From Chryseotalea sanaruensis (GTDB lineage Bacteria > Bacteroidota > Bacteroidia > Cytophagales > Cyclobacteriaceae): a stretch of DNA of 64,000 nt. Positions 53,450 through 62,766 of the stretch are shown piece by piece. The stretch spans positions 1-64,000 of the forward strand of contig NZ_BHXQ01000006.1 of the NCBI RefSeq assembly GCF_003990915.1. The letters are read 5' to 3'. Every line of letters starts with the position of its first letter. The stretch's first letter is position 1. The position numbers and the translations under genes are program-made. The notes beneath the pieces were generated by a model. That model was given only the letters and a program-made list of their open reading frames with translations. It was not told the origin of the DNA and searched no databases.

Positions 53450-56014
53450 TTGATCGAATACAGCATTAAAATAAAGCGAGAGGTTAAAAACCTGTTTACC
53501 GATGCGTGGGTGTGGCGCATGGCATGGCGAGATGCAAGGCATAATTATTCACGCCTGTTTTTGTTTATGGCATCCCTAATTACGGGTATAGCAGCTGTGG
53601 TGGCTTTAGACTCACTCAATAATTCATTACAGGATGATATTGAACGCAATGCAAAAGAATTGTTGGGAGCAGATCTGGTGCTTAATTCGACTAAACAATT
53701 TGAAGGTGAAGTAGTACAAGCTATTGATTCGAATTTTTCATTAGCGGGAGAGGCGGAACTATCTTCGATGGTGTTGTTTAAAAACACAGGGTACACTCGG
53801 TTAATTCGATTGGTTGCACTACAAGGAGATTTTCCATTTTACGGTGAATTGCTAACACGTCCGGAAAATGCTTACGAGCAAATGAAGACAGGAAAGTTCG
53901 CCATTATGGATGATGCTTTGGCCAGTCAGTATGAAGTAAGTAGTGGCGATACGATTAAAATTGGGAATACCTATTTTCCGGTAGCAGGTGTGGTTACCAA
54001 AATACCTGGAGGAGGAGGTTTAGCCGCAACGCTTGCACCATCTGTTTATATTTCATTAGGAGAGTTAGACTCAACAGGGCTTGTACAGTTTGGTAGTCGT
54101 ATTAACTACAGCATGTACATTAAAACAAATACTGAGGAAGAAACTACGCAACTTATTAAAAATGTTGAACCCCTTTCAAAAAAGTATGGGTACTCTTATG
54201 AAACCGTACAGGCAAGAAAGGAAGGTTTGGGGCGTGGCTTTAGTTCTGTTTACCGTTTCTTCTCTTTGTTAGCCTTTGTGGCACTCATTCTTGGCTGTAT
54301 TGGTGTGGCCAGTGCAGTTCATATTTATGCAAGAGAGAAACGCGATGAGGTAGCCGTGTTGCGTTGTATTGGTTCATCGGGCTGGCAGGCATTTGCCATA
54401 TACTTTATACAAATTTTTATACTTGGTGTAATTGGAAGTGCCCTTGGTGCCATTGCGGGTATTGGGATACAACAATTAATTCCTGTTTTGTTTAAGGGTT
54501 ATCTACCAATGGAAGTCTCTTTTAATATTTCCTGGACTTCATTATTCATGGGATTTATTATCGGCACAATCGTATCGGTACTATTTTCAATGTTACCACT
54601 GGTGGCTATTCGCTTTGTTCCACCATTAACAGTGTTACGTGCCGACTCCCAGGCCACTCGTGTTTGGTCTAAAACGAGAATGGTGGCGATTTTACTTATT
54701 ATTATTTTTCCGCTTTCCTTTGCAGCATACCAAACCAAGAGTTGGTTAACAGGCGCCTTATTCTTTGCGGGTCTCGCCTTTGCACTCGCAGCCTTATCAG
54801 GTGTAGCGTGGTTGTTATTAAAGACAGTCAAGAGATTTTTTCCTAGTCAGGCACCCTTTGTCTGGCGGCATGCCTTGGCTAACTTATTCAGGCCGAATAA
54901 TCAGACACAAATGCTGATGGTAAGTATTGGGTTAGGCGCGTTTATTATTGCCACGCTGAATACGGTTGAACAAAGTATGCTAAGTCAGGTGGAGTTTACT
55001 GGTAACGAAAACCAATCGAACACCATTATGTTTGACATACAACCACCGCAAAAAGATGGTGTGGTTAAATTGATGGAAGAGAATAAACTGCCCGTAAATC
55101 AGGTAGTGCCAATCATTACTTGTCGATTAAGTGAGCTAAAGGGAAAATCTGTGGAGAGCTTACAAAATGATACAACTGATAGTGTTTCAAATTGGGCGCT
55201 TACACGGGAGTATAGGGTTACCTATAGGGACAGCTTACATAAATCAGAAGAATTAATTGAAGGGGAGCTACATAAACGCATCTCCGGAAAAGATTCTGTG
55301 TGGGTTACCATTTCAGAAGGTATGCATGAAAACCTGAATGTAAAATTGGGAGACTCGCTTGTGTTTGATATACAAGGGGTGCCGCTAAAAGTGCGTATTG
55401 CTGGTATTCGAAAAGTAGAGTGGTCAGAAGATCCGCCAAATTTTATTTTTGTATTTCCAGCAGGGGTTTTAGAAAACGCTCCACAAATATTTGTAACCAC
55501 AACACGCATTGACGATCAGCAGGCGGCTAACCGTTTCCAGCAACAGTTGGTTATGGCATATCCGAATGTTTCTTTGATTGACCTGCGTTTAATTTTAAAC
55601 ACGGTACAGGCACTCTTTAATAAACTTGGGCTTGTAATAAGATTTTTGGCACTTTTCAGCATTGTGACAGGTTTGGTAGTGCTTGCCGGAGCAATTATCA
55701 ATAGCAAATTTGCGCGTATAAAAGAGAATGTTTTGCTTCGGACTGTTGGGGCACAAAGCAGACATATCACGCAGATTACACTTATAGAATATGCCTACCT
55801 TGGCTTATTTGCGGCTTTAACCGGTGTTATTTTATCGGTTGGAGGTAGTTGGTTACTTACCACCTATTTTTTCGAAATAACCTTTGCCGTTGACTTTCTG
55901 GAATTAGTATGGATTGTTGCCGGAATTGTATCTTTAACAATGCTTTTGGGCTGGCTTAATTTGCGCGATATTGTGCGAACACCGCCCCTGCAGGTATTGC
56001 GAAAAGAAACATGA
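53450..56014 (+). CDS. FtsX-family ABC permease (YbbP-like)
   Basis: The 854-residue inner-membrane permease has an N-terminal helix with 'MAWRDARHNYSRLFLF', a MacB-like periplasmic domain, three helices near 270-400 with 'EVAVLRCIGSSGWQ', two more helices near 415-460, a second periplasmic domain (about 520-715) and a final three-helix FtsX block. The ten-helix layout fits YbbP. No ATG or GTG is available near the conserved start, so TTG at 53450 is taken; the first in-frame ATG would remove 23 residues. The stop overlaps the next start as ATGA. Confidence 0.88.
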   Translation: MIEYSIKIKREVKNLFTDAWVWRMAWRDARHNYSRLFLFMASLITGIAAVVALDSLNNSLQDDIERNAKELLGADLVLNSTKQFEGEVVQAIDSNFSLAGEAELSSMVLFKNTGYTRLIRLVALQGDFPFYGELLTRPENAYEQMKTGKFAIMDDALASQYEVSSGDTIKIGNTYFPVAGVVTKIPGGGGLAATLAPSVYISLGELDSTGLVQFGSRINYSMYIKTNTEEETTQLIKNVEPLSKKYGYSYETVQARKEGLGRGFSSVYRFFSLLAFVALILGCIGVASAVHIYAREKRDEVAVLRCIGSSGWQAFAIYFIQIFILGVIGSALGAIAGIGIQQLIPVLFKGYLPMEVSFNISWTSLFMGFIIGTIVSVLFSMLPLVAIRFVPPLTVLRADSQATRVWSKTRMVAILLIIIFPLSFAAYQTKSWLTGALFFAGLAFALAALSGVAWLLLKTVKRFFPSQAPFVWRHALANLFRPNNQTQMLMVSIGLGAFIIATLNTVEQSMLSQVEFTGNENQSNTIMFDIQPPQKDGVVKLMEENKLPVNQVVPIITCRLSELKGKSVESLQNDTTDSVSNWALTREYRVTYRDSLHKSEELIEGELHKRISGKDSVWVTISEGMHENLNVKLGDSLVFDIQGVPLKVRIAGIRKVEWSEDPPNFIFVFPAGVLENAPQIFVTTTRIDDQQAANRFQQQLVMAYPNVSLIDLRLILNTVQALFNKLGLVIRFLALFSIVTGLVVLAGAIINSKFARIKENVLLRTVGAQSRHITQITLIEYAYLGLFAALTGVILSVGGSWLLTTYFFEITFAVDFLELVWIVAGIVSLTMLLGWLNLRDIVRTPPLQVLRKET

Positions 56015-59000
56015 TTAGGACGATTCAAATTTTGAAAGTTGTTTTTCTGTCGTTTTGTTTATTGATGCTGCATACGACCTATGCAACTGAAAAGCCAGGT
56101 CTTAAGTTTATCGAGAATAAAAATCAATGGGACGAAGATTTGTTTTATCGCGCCAAAATTAATGGCGGTTTTCTTTCATTAAGCAAAAACGGTTTTGCAT
56201 TCAACTTTGTCAATTATCAGCAAATTAATGAACAACATCATCAGCGAAAGCTTTCTCAGCTTGCGGAGAGTGGCCATGTAAGTGTTCAAGAGACTTGCAT
56301 TGATGCTTGGAATACAACGCTTTCTTTTTTAGGTACGTGCTCAGTTAAACCAATTGCATCAGGTCGATCTGCAGAATACTATAATTACTTTTTGGGATCA
56401 GATGCTAAACGTTGGGCATCCGAAGCCTATGCTTACGAAAGTGTTTTATATCCTGAATTTTATGAAGGAATTGATCTTCGCATTTATTCATCAGGGCCAA
56501 ACGCTAAGTACGATTGGATTGTTAAAGCAGGTGAGGATCCATCAAAAATACAATGGCAGTATAAGGGTTTTGATTCGCTTTATATTCAGGCGGGTAGCGT
56601 TTATGCAACCACAACTATTGCTGATGTAATTGAACGCAAGCCGTATGCTTATCAGGATAAAAACGGTTATCGCTTTGAAATTCCGGTAGACTTTGTTTTA
56701 GAAGACGGTGTTTTGCGCTATCAATTTCCTGATGGCTATGATGCATGTTTTGATTTGGTGATTGATCCCTTATTGATATTTTCAACCTACTCCGGTGCTA
56801 CTGCAGATAATTGGGGAAGCACGGCAACGCCTGGCGAAAGAGGGACGCTATACTCGAGTGGTGTAGTACGTGATACGTACGGACAAAACCTGACTGGTAA
56901 GCTTTCGAAAACCGAGGGCTCTTTTCAAATGAACAATGCTGGCGGTTACGATATCGCAATTTTTAAATATGATTCTACAGGCAGTCAATTATTGTTTGCA
57001 ACCTATTTAGGAGGCGCAAGCTCAGATTCTCCGCACAGCCTGTTAGTTAATAACAACGATGAGTTAATAGTGCTAGGTACAACGAGCTCATTAAATTTTC
57101 CTACATCAGAAAATGCATTTATTAAAAACTTTCAAGGGGGAAATAATATAAACCCCACTACTATTGAATATCCAAATGGGAGTGATATTACCATATCCCG
57201 AATAAGTTCAGATGGTAGTGTATTGCTTTCATCAACCTATGTGGGAGGTTTTGAGAATGATGGGTTGAACGCAAGAGAAGGATCATTATTAAAAAATTAC
57301 GGAGATGACCAACGCGGAGATATTATTGTTGATGAGTTTGACAATGTATATGTAGCATCAGTAACTTCTTCATTCCTTTTTCCTTTTTTAAATAGTGTTA
57401 ATACTGCTTATCAGGGCGGGATTTCAGATGCAATACTATTTAAAATGAATGCAGATCTTTCTGTGCTGGAGTGGTCAACAAGTATTGGTGGATCATCTTC
57501 TGATGCAGCCTACTCAATAAAATTTGATACGGATAAAAATTTGATAGTGGCAGGTGGGACTAGTAGTAACGATTTTGAAACCACTGTTGGTGCATATCAA
57601 GAAAATATTGGCGGGAACGTTGACGGTTGGATTGCAAAATTTGATAATTCAGGTAGTACTTTGTTGGCCGCCACCTATACAGGAACTAATTCCTATGACC
57701 AGATTTATTTTGTTGATTTGGATGTGGAGGATAACATTTATGTGTACGGCCAAACCACTGGCAATTTTCCTGTTACAGCAGGTGTTTTTAGTGTGCCGAA
57801 TAGTGGTCAGTTTATACAAAAATTTAGTAGCGACTTATCTTCCCTTGAATACTCGACTGTTTTTGGTTCAGGTACACCAATTCCTAACATTTCCCCAACA
57901 GCCTTTTTAGTAAATGACTGTAATAATATTTATGTAGCAGGTTGGGGTGGAGGCATTAATGCTTCTCAGGGCTTTTGGACAGGTAATACAAGAAATTTGC
58001 CGATTACGCCCGATGCATTGCAAACGACAACAACAGGAAATGATTTTTATTTTCTTGTATTAACCGCTGATGCATCTGAAGTATTATACGGAACATATTT
58101 AGGTGGTACTCAAACGCTCACGCATGTTGATGGTGGTACAAGTCGTTTTGATAAAGGTGGAGTTGTTTATCATGCAGTATGCGCTAGTTGTGGAGGAGGA
58201 GCGGATGATTTCAGGACAACTCCCAATGCATGGTCGCGATTAAACAACAGCCAGAATTGTAATAATGCTGCATTTAAGTTTGATCTTTCTTCTTTAACAG
58301 CTCGATCGCAAACGAATAACGAAGCACGAAACCTTCCGGGATTTAATAGACTGTGTATTCCAGACGGAATCATTTTTCAGAATTTCAGTACAGGTGGTGA
58401 AATTTTTGAGTGGGATTTAGGAAATGGAGAAACAAGGGTGTTAACCGACACAAGTAGCTTTACTTACTTTTACAAATCCCCCGGCACATATGTAGTGACA
58501 CTAACAGCTATTGATCAGGGTACTTGCAAGGTGCAAGATGTTGCCACTAAAACAATTCTGGTTGCTATTGCTCAATCAGCAGTGCAGGATGATGATGCTA
58601 TTTGTGAAGGTGATAATTACCAACTGCAGGCAAGTGGTGCAGCGCAATATACATGGGTAAGCAAAGATGGTAAGGAGGCTTTCAATACACAAAACCCTAA
58701 TATCAATCCAACACAAAGCACTAGCTATTACGTTACCCTGCAAGAAGTCTCTGGCTGCATTAGAAAAGATACGGTTAACATTGAAGTAGTACCATCTATT
58801 GTGCCAGAGTTTAAGCTACAACGTACCGCTAATTGTTTAGACAGACCAGGTATTGAGGTGATCAATCCACAAGCCGATAGTATAGATTATACTTTTACTT
58901 TCAGTTTTGGTGATGGCCAACAAAGTGATTTACCGGAAGTACAACATAGTTTTGAAAGTGATAGTCTGTATAACATAAAGCTTATCGCTCAACGCGACTT

Positions 59001-59310
59001 TTGTGTTTTTGAACAAGAGGAAGTTGTTGATATACGTTCGGTATTTATGCCGAACGTAATTACGCCCAAAGATCAAGATGGCAAGAACGATGTGTTTATG
59101 ATTTGGTATGGCAAAGCAGGAGACACGCCAGCAGATGCAGGTTTACGTACATCAGTTGTTATTTACAACCGTTGGGGTACTATCGTTTATGAAAATACCA
59201 ACTATCAGTATGACTGGTCAGGAGAGGATTTAGTCAGTGGAGTTTATTTTTATGAAGTAACCATAGAAGGTTATGCTACTTGTAAAGATTGGTTGCATTT
59301 GATAAAGTAG
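56011..59310 (+). CDS. Giant secreted SBBP-repeat protein with CHU_C/T9SS type B tail
   Basis: The 1099-residue surface protein has a signal peptide (to about residue 26) and then an N-terminal DUF7948-like domain ('LKFIENKNQWDEDLFYRAKI'). A series of beta-propeller-like SBBP repeats follows (about 270-720, for example 'FATYLGGASSDSPHSLLVNN'), then PKD-like domains (from about 790). The C-terminal gliding-motility-associated domain is 'MPNVITPKDQDGKNDVF...VVIYNRWGTIVYE'. The tail directs type IX secretion. It overlaps the permease gene by 4 bp. Confidence 0.9.
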   Translation: MIRTIQILKVVFLSFCLLMLHTTYATEKPGLKFIENKNQWDEDLFYRAKINGGFLSLSKNGFAFNFVNYQQINEQHHQRKLSQLAESGHVSVQETCIDAWNTTLSFLGTCSVKPIASGRSAEYYNYFLGSDAKRWASEAYAYESVLYPEFYEGIDLRIYSSGPNAKYDWIVKAGEDPSKIQWQYKGFDSLYIQAGSVYATTTIADVIERKPYAYQDKNGYRFEIPVDFVLEDGVLRYQFPDGYDACFDLVIDPLLIFSTYSGATADNWGSTATPGERGTLYSSGVVRDTYGQNLTGKLSKTEGSFQMNNAGGYDIAIFKYDSTGSQLLFATYLGGASSDSPHSLLVNNNDELIVLGTTSSLNFPTSENAFIKNFQGGNNINPTTIEYPNGSDITISRISSDGSVLLSSTYVGGFENDGLNAREGSLLKNYGDDQRGDIIVDEFDNVYVASVTSSFLFPFLNSVNTAYQGGISDAILFKMNADLSVLEWSTSIGGSSSDAAYSIKFDTDKNLIVAGGTSSNDFETTVGAYQENIGGNVDGWIAKFDNSGSTLLAATYTGTNSYDQIYFVDLDVEDNIYVYGQTTGNFPVTAGVFSVPNSGQFIQKFSSDLSSLEYSTVFGSGTPIPNISPTAFLVNDCNNIYVAGWGGGINASQGFWTGNTRNLPITPDALQTTTTGNDFYFLVLTADASEVLYGTYLGGTQTLTHVDGGTSRFDKGGVVYHAVCASCGGGADDFRTTPNAWSRLNNSQNCNNAAFKFDLSSLTARSQTNNEARNLPGFNRLCIPDGIIFQNFSTGGEIFEWDLGNGETRVLTDTSSFTYFYKSPGTYVVTLTAIDQGTCKVQDVATKTILVAIAQSAVQDDDAICEGDNYQLQASGAAQYTWVSKDGKEAFNTQNPNINPTQSTSYYVTLQEVSGCIRKDTVNIEVVPSIVPEFKLQRTANCLDRPGIEVINPQADSIDYTFTFSFGDGQQSDLPEVQHSFESDSLYNIKLIAQRDFCVFEQEEVVDIRSVFMPNVITPKDQDGKNDVFMIWYGKAGDTPADAGLRTSVVIYNRWGTIVYENTNYQYDWSGEDLVSGVYFYEVTIEGYATCKDWLHLIK

Positions 59311-59428
59311 TGTATTTAAGCGAAAGGATTAAAAAACTGATTGAAGGAAAAATTTAGGATAGCAACAAAACTTTATAACAAGTAAAATAATAGCAGAAAG
59401 TAACTTAAATCTAAATCACTATTTCTTC

Positions 59429-59905
59429 ATGAAAATAATACTTACCATTATTCTTTCCTTATTTATTTGTGCTGCTAACGCTCAAGACTTACCTAATTCG
59501 TATGTTAATGTAGGCCTTGGTGTTGGAATGAACTACGGAGGATTTGGCACAAAAACTGTTTTGGGATATCGTAATTCTGGACTCTTGGTAGGTCTGGGAT
59601 TAATGGGGAATGGTATAGTCGGGTACGAGATAGGAGGTCAGCTTGCAATAAAATCGTTGTACTTTAATCTGGGATATGGTGTGTCAGGCACATATCAAAT
59701 AAATGATGACCCTATAGAATCTGTCAAGAGTGGAAACTTTATGGTTGGTTATATGGTAGATCTCGGTAAAGAGAAAACTTCATTTATAGATATTGCTATT
59801 GGCCATACTATTGGGGCTCCCACTATTCAAATAGGGCCATTTGAGGAAGATCAGAGTGGTGTTACTTTTGCCCTTGGTATTGGAATGAGATTTCCGAATA
59901 AATAG
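59429..59905 (+). CDS. Small exported beta-rich protein
   Basis: The 158-residue protein has a signal peptide (MKIILTIILSLFICAANA, cleavage after NAQ). The mature part is glycine-rich with alternating hydrophobic residues ('VNVGLGVGMNYGGFGTKTVLGY', 'LAIKSLYFNLGYGVSG') and ends in 'FALGIGMRFPNK', a C-terminus like outer-membrane beta-barrels. No family can be named. It follows the giant surface protein by 118 bp. Confidence 0.7.
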   Translation: MKIILTIILSLFICAANAQDLPNSYVNVGLGVGMNYGGFGTKTVLGYRNSGLLVGLGLMGNGIVGYEIGGQLAIKSLYFNLGYGVSGTYQINDDPIESVKSGNFMVGYMVDLGKEKTSFIDIAIGHTIGAPTIQIGPFEEDQSGVTFALGIGMRFPNK

Positions 59906-59945
59906 TTTTAGCTGCAAAGAGCTTAATACGACTTTGAGGGCTCTT

Positions 59946-60165
59946 TCAAATTTGTAATTCGGAAGCAATATCTGAGGATTTTTTAATCCGTCTTATCTTT
60001 TATAAGAAGTACTTTATAGAGTTAGCGTATTATTGTTCGTCATAGCAATTTAAATAGAGTAACACTTCAAATTTTGCTTTTCTGAATACTGCCTTTTATT
60101 TTAATGCTGTATTAAATTTGGGTTGCAGACCCTTTGATGGGGCTTCCGAATTACAAATTCGGAAG
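59946..60165. repeat. 'AATTCGGAAG' repeat region, copies 2 and 3
   Basis: Reverse-oriented relative of the 30.65-kb repeat: CCCTTTGATGGGGCTTCC then a perfect 10-bp stem CTTCCGAATT/AATTCGGAAG (60143-60152 / 60156-60165). A half copy is at about 59946-59968. It lies within an 833-bp spacer (59906-60738) without a convincing gene. The 80-codon frame at 60255-60497 begins with TTG and ends in repeat DNA, so it is not called. Confidence 0.6.
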
Positions 60166-60457
60166 AGCGTGTTAAAAGGTAAATTCAACGACCCTATTTG
60201 GAATATACTCGGAAATCCGTGGTATGAACAGAGATTGAAAAGCATGTATCCTTATTGAAGAAAATATATGAATATATCATTGGTAGTTTTTTTTGCAATG
60301 GTTTAAATGGTGAGTACACTAAATGTACTGACACAGACTGCAATTCAATTGAGTTCTTATTACTTGATGAGAATTTAAAAATCAGACAATCAAAGAGTAG
60401 TTATATAGGTAAGTTGCCTAAGCGAACTATAGGCACACCTGCTGTGGCACACCTGCT

Positions 60458-60488
60458 GTTCGACATGTTAGCGCAGCGCATGTCGAAC
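60458..60488. repeat. 10-bp perfect hairpin GTTCGACATG/CATGTCGAAC
   Basis: The stem arms are 60458-60467 and 60479-60488 with an 11-nt loop (TTAGCGCAGCG). No T-run follows. It is a lone element between the CTTCCGAATT repeat and the structured 100-nt repeat. Confidence 0.5.
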
Positions 60489-60577
60489 TGCAAATGATAA
60501 GGGATTTGTAATCCCGCATTAAAGTTTTGCTAATTAGTCTTTCTACCTAACTCTAAATTATTTTTACACTCAAATTC

Positions 60578-60677
60578 GCAGCAGGGATAGCAGCGGAAAT
60601 CCTTTTTGCTGAGGGGCTAGTGTGGTGGCGCAAAAAGATTGCAGCGAATAGCCCGGCCTGAGGCACGAAGGGCTGCC
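60578..60677. repeat. Structured ~100-nt intergenic repeat, copy 2
   Basis: Same start (GCAGCAGGGATAGCAGCGG) and end (GGCTGCC) as the copy at 9356-9454, with the CTTTTTGC/GCAAAAAG pairing preserved although the loop differs. It lies about 25 bases beyond the tRNA terminator. Confidence 0.6.
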
Positions 60678-60700
60678 ATGAACTTTAAAGCCCTTGAAAA

Positions 60701-60729
60701 CAAAAAAGCACTTACTTTCGTAAGTGCTT
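60701..60729 (-). terminator. Terminator of the tRNA gene
   Basis: On the minus strand AAGCACTTAC pairs perfectly with GTAAGTGCTT (10 bp) around a 4-nt loop, followed by a T-run. It begins 9 bases after the tRNA 3' end. Confidence 0.92.
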
Positions 60730-60738
60730 GATTATCAG

Positions 60739-60812
60739 TGGGCCTTGCTGGGATCGAACCAGCGACCACCTGATTATGAGTCAGGTGCTCTAACCATCTG
60801 AGCTAAAGGCCC
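60739..60812 (-). tRNA. tRNA with CAT anticodon (Met or Ile2)
   Basis: The 74-nt gene folds into a full cloverleaf: acceptor GGGCCTT/AAGGCCC with discriminator A, D-stem GCTC/GAGC, anticodon stem CCTGA/TCAGG with loop CTCATAA, and T-arm GCTGG/CCAGC with loop TTCGATC. The anticodon is CAT. The elongator methionine and lysidine-modified isoleucine tRNAs cannot be separated by eye; the discriminator A is compatible with both. CCA is not encoded. Confidence 0.93.
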
Positions 60813-60886
60813 CAATCGGGCTGCAATAATAGCGGTTTTGCTCAGATTCGGCAAATTGAACAATTATTAATTCGACATTTCAAATT

Positions 60887-60982
60887 AAATGTTGCTTAGT
60901 TAAGCTTCCACATTCATCCTCTCCTTTGGAGAGGACTGGAGGTGAGGCCAATTAAAAGGCTTAACTAAACAACATTGCATTT
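60887..60982. repeat. TTTAGTTAAG inverted-repeat element, third copy
   Basis: AATGTTGCTTAGTTAAGC (60888-60905) is an inverted copy of 60959-60976 at 17 of 18 positions. The core 'CATCCTCTCCTTTGGAGAGG' is the same as in the 39.6-kb copy. It lies between the tRNA and a lipoprotein gene. Confidence 0.65.
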
Positions 60983-61045
60983 CAAATTACGGGGCCTTAC
61001 AACCCTTTGCCTTAATTGGTTGTCTATAGGTGAAAGTTGAATATT

Positions 61046-61444
61046 ATGAAAAATGCCCTTCTGCTGATTGTCTCTGTTTTTTTATTGAGTGCTTCTTGCC
61101 AAGACGAACAATTGTCTGCTTCCAAAACATGTATACCCGTTAAGGTATTGCGTAGTATTTGTGGAAATGCTGTATTTCAAATTCAGGATAGCCGCTTTTA
61201 TGGTTATGGTGAATCGGTGGGTAATGAGGAAAATGTATTTTTAGCCGTTTTAGAGTGTAACGCACCCGATGCAGTTACCTTAGGCAATAGTGAGCCGCAG
61301 CAAGAAATTTTTTATGCGGAACTTGATCCAGAAAATTTCAATAGTAATTGTGCTGTGTGTCTGGCCATGGTTAATTATAAAGGTCAAAAACATTATAAAA
61401 TAAGATTGCATGAGGTCTGCCACACCATTGACACTGAAGAGTAA
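61046..61444 (+). CDS. Putative lipoprotein of unknown function
   Basis: The 132-residue protein starts at ATG 61046 (a TTG three codons earlier is less likely). It has a lipoprotein signal peptide, MKNALLLIVSVFLLSASC, with a lipobox-like LSASC. The mature part contains several further cysteines (for example CIPVKVLRSICGN and CAVCLAM), suggesting disulfides. No domain is recognised. The arginyltransferase-like gene follows by 65 bp. Confidence 0.72.
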   Translation: MKNALLLIVSVFLLSASCQDEQLSASKTCIPVKVLRSICGNAVFQIQDSRFYGYGESVGNEENVFLAVLECNAPDAVTLGNSEPQQEIFYAELDPENFNSNCAVCLAMVNYKGQKHYKIRLHEVCHTIDTEE

Positions 61445-61509
61445 GCACTAAGCTTTCATTGTAATTCTTATCAGCATTGCGTAGACTTGTATCGTAAGAT
61501 ATAAGTCTT

Positions 61510-62223
61510 GTGATTCAACCTTATTACCAACGTTTGTCGCCCGCAGTATTGTCGGGTGAGCAATTAGACCAATTGCTTGGCTTGGGTTGGTATAGAATGC
61601 ATCAGGATATTTTTACCACTTCACACATTCAACTCGATCAGGTGTATCGGGTGCATTGGTTGCGTTATCATGTTTCTTCAATTGAGTTGCGGAAAAGTCA
61701 TCTGCGCTTGCTGAAAAAATCAGCTGCTTTCTCGGTAAGCATTCGCCCTTATGAAACACCGAACGATGAATTGTTGCAATTGCATGCGCAATATTTAAGT
61801 GAAGTTGATTTTGAAGCGGCAGCAAGTATACAAGAAGGTTTGTTTGGCGACTTGCCTGATGATGTTTCTATTTTTAATACGATGCAAATTGAACTACGTT
61901 TCGGTAATGAGTTAATCGCTGCCGGTTACTTCGATTTGGGTAAAACTACGGCAGCATCTATTTTACATTTCTTTAATCCTGTCTATGGTTATTATAGTCC
62001 GGGGAAACTTTTGATCTTGCATACCTTAGAATACCTTAAGTCGATTGGTATTCTACTTTATTATCCTGGTTATGTTGTAGCTGGTAATAGTAAAATGGAT
62101 TACAAACTATTTCTAGGTAAATCTATAGCTGAATATTTTAATCCAGTATCGGCAGACTGGCAAGCATTCAATGATCAGTTATTGGTGTATGAATCTTTTC
62201 CATGGCCTGTTAAATCCGAGTAA
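61510..62223 (+). CDS. Arginyl-tRNA--protein transferase family (ATE/Bpt C-terminal-like)
   Basis: The 237-residue protein starts at GTG. The C-terminal part has the GNAT-like transferase signature of ATE/Bpt enzymes: 'LHFFNPVYGYYSPGKLLILHTLEYLKSIG' in pieces, then 'YYPGYVVAGNSKMDYK', in the position of the 'YLGYWIxxCxKMxYK' block. The N-terminal cysteine cluster of classical ATE enzymes is absent. It would transfer an amino acid from aminoacyl-tRNA to a protein N-terminus for degradation. The missing cluster means the donor or target may differ. Confidence 0.68.
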   Translation: MIQPYYQRLSPAVLSGEQLDQLLGLGWYRMHQDIFTTSHIQLDQVYRVHWLRYHVSSIELRKSHLRLLKKSAAFSVSIRPYETPNDELLQLHAQYLSEVDFEAAASIQEGLFGDLPDDVSIFNTMQIELRFGNELIAAGYFDLGKTTAASILHFFNPVYGYYSPGKLLILHTLEYLKSIGILLYYPGYVVAGNSKMDYKLFLGKSIAEYFNPVSADWQAFNDQLLVYESFPWPVKSE

Positions 62224-62231
62224 TGTAAAGC

Positions 62232-62675
62232 TTACCCCAAGTATCCTACGCTTTTGGCCATTAGTCCTGCTAGCAATGGAATTATAAACAAGAGTAATAA
62301 TTCCATTCTTACCATCCAGACAAGTATAGCAGGAATTACTATTTTCTCTTCTGAACTTTTTCGTTTGCTCAGAAAGAAAATGGTAGGGTAGATAGATAAC
62401 AATCCCACAACGGTAAACAGTCCAACTTTCAATAGGAAAACCCAATTGTTAGTATAGAAAGCAGCAGGCTTGCCGTGCTCGCCTAGCCAAAGTGTTAAGC
62501 CCGCGCCTAATAAAGTAAGTGCGGCAATACCATAAACAGCATCAATCTTTGAAAGTCGTTTAATTTCTGCAGGCGTCATTTCTTTTTTGAGTAAGAGATG
62601 TTCTGCAACCAACGAGCTTACAATGGCAAAGATGCTGACGAAGTGTATGTAGCGAAGAAATATTTCGAGTGTCAT
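62232..62675 (-). CDS. DUF2214 membrane protein
   Basis: The 147-residue protein has four membrane helices. The opening 'FLRYIHFVSIFAIVSSLVAEHLLLKKEMTPAEIKRLSKID' (in parts) and 'GLTLWLGEHGKPAAFYTNNWVFLLKV' match the DUF2214 pattern. Two histidines (H11, H26) lie in or near the first helix and might bind heme or metal. Convergent with the transferase gene. Confidence 0.78.
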   Translation of the reverse strand: MTLEIFLRYIHFVSIFAIVSSLVAEHLLLKKEMTPAEIKRLSKIDAVYGIAALTLLGAGLTLWLGEHGKPAAFYTNNWVFLLKVGLFTVVGLLSIYPTIFFLSKRKSSEEKIVIPAILVWMVRMELLLLFIIPLLAGLMAKSVGYLG

Positions 62676-62689
62676 AGATTAATGTTTTA

Positions 62690-62765
62690 TTGGCTTTTAG
62701 TTGAGCTTTTTTATCCATCCTCTCCTTTGGAGCGGATTGCAGGTGAGACCAAACGACATTTGATT
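62690..62765. repeat. TTTAGTTAAG-type element, degenerate copy
   Basis: Contains 'GGCTTTTAGTTGAGC' at the left, the 'CATCCTCTCCTTTGGAGCGG' core, and 'AAACGACATTTG' at the right. Only a partial right arm remains. It lies between the DUF2214 and SMR genes. Confidence 0.5.
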
Positions 62766-62766
62766 A

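Noticed and set aside
60255..60497. 80-codon plus-strand frame after the beta-rich protein
   Set aside because: It begins with TTG, has no recognisable domain, and its last third is repeat DNA including a perfect hairpin. A decayed gene cannot be excluded.
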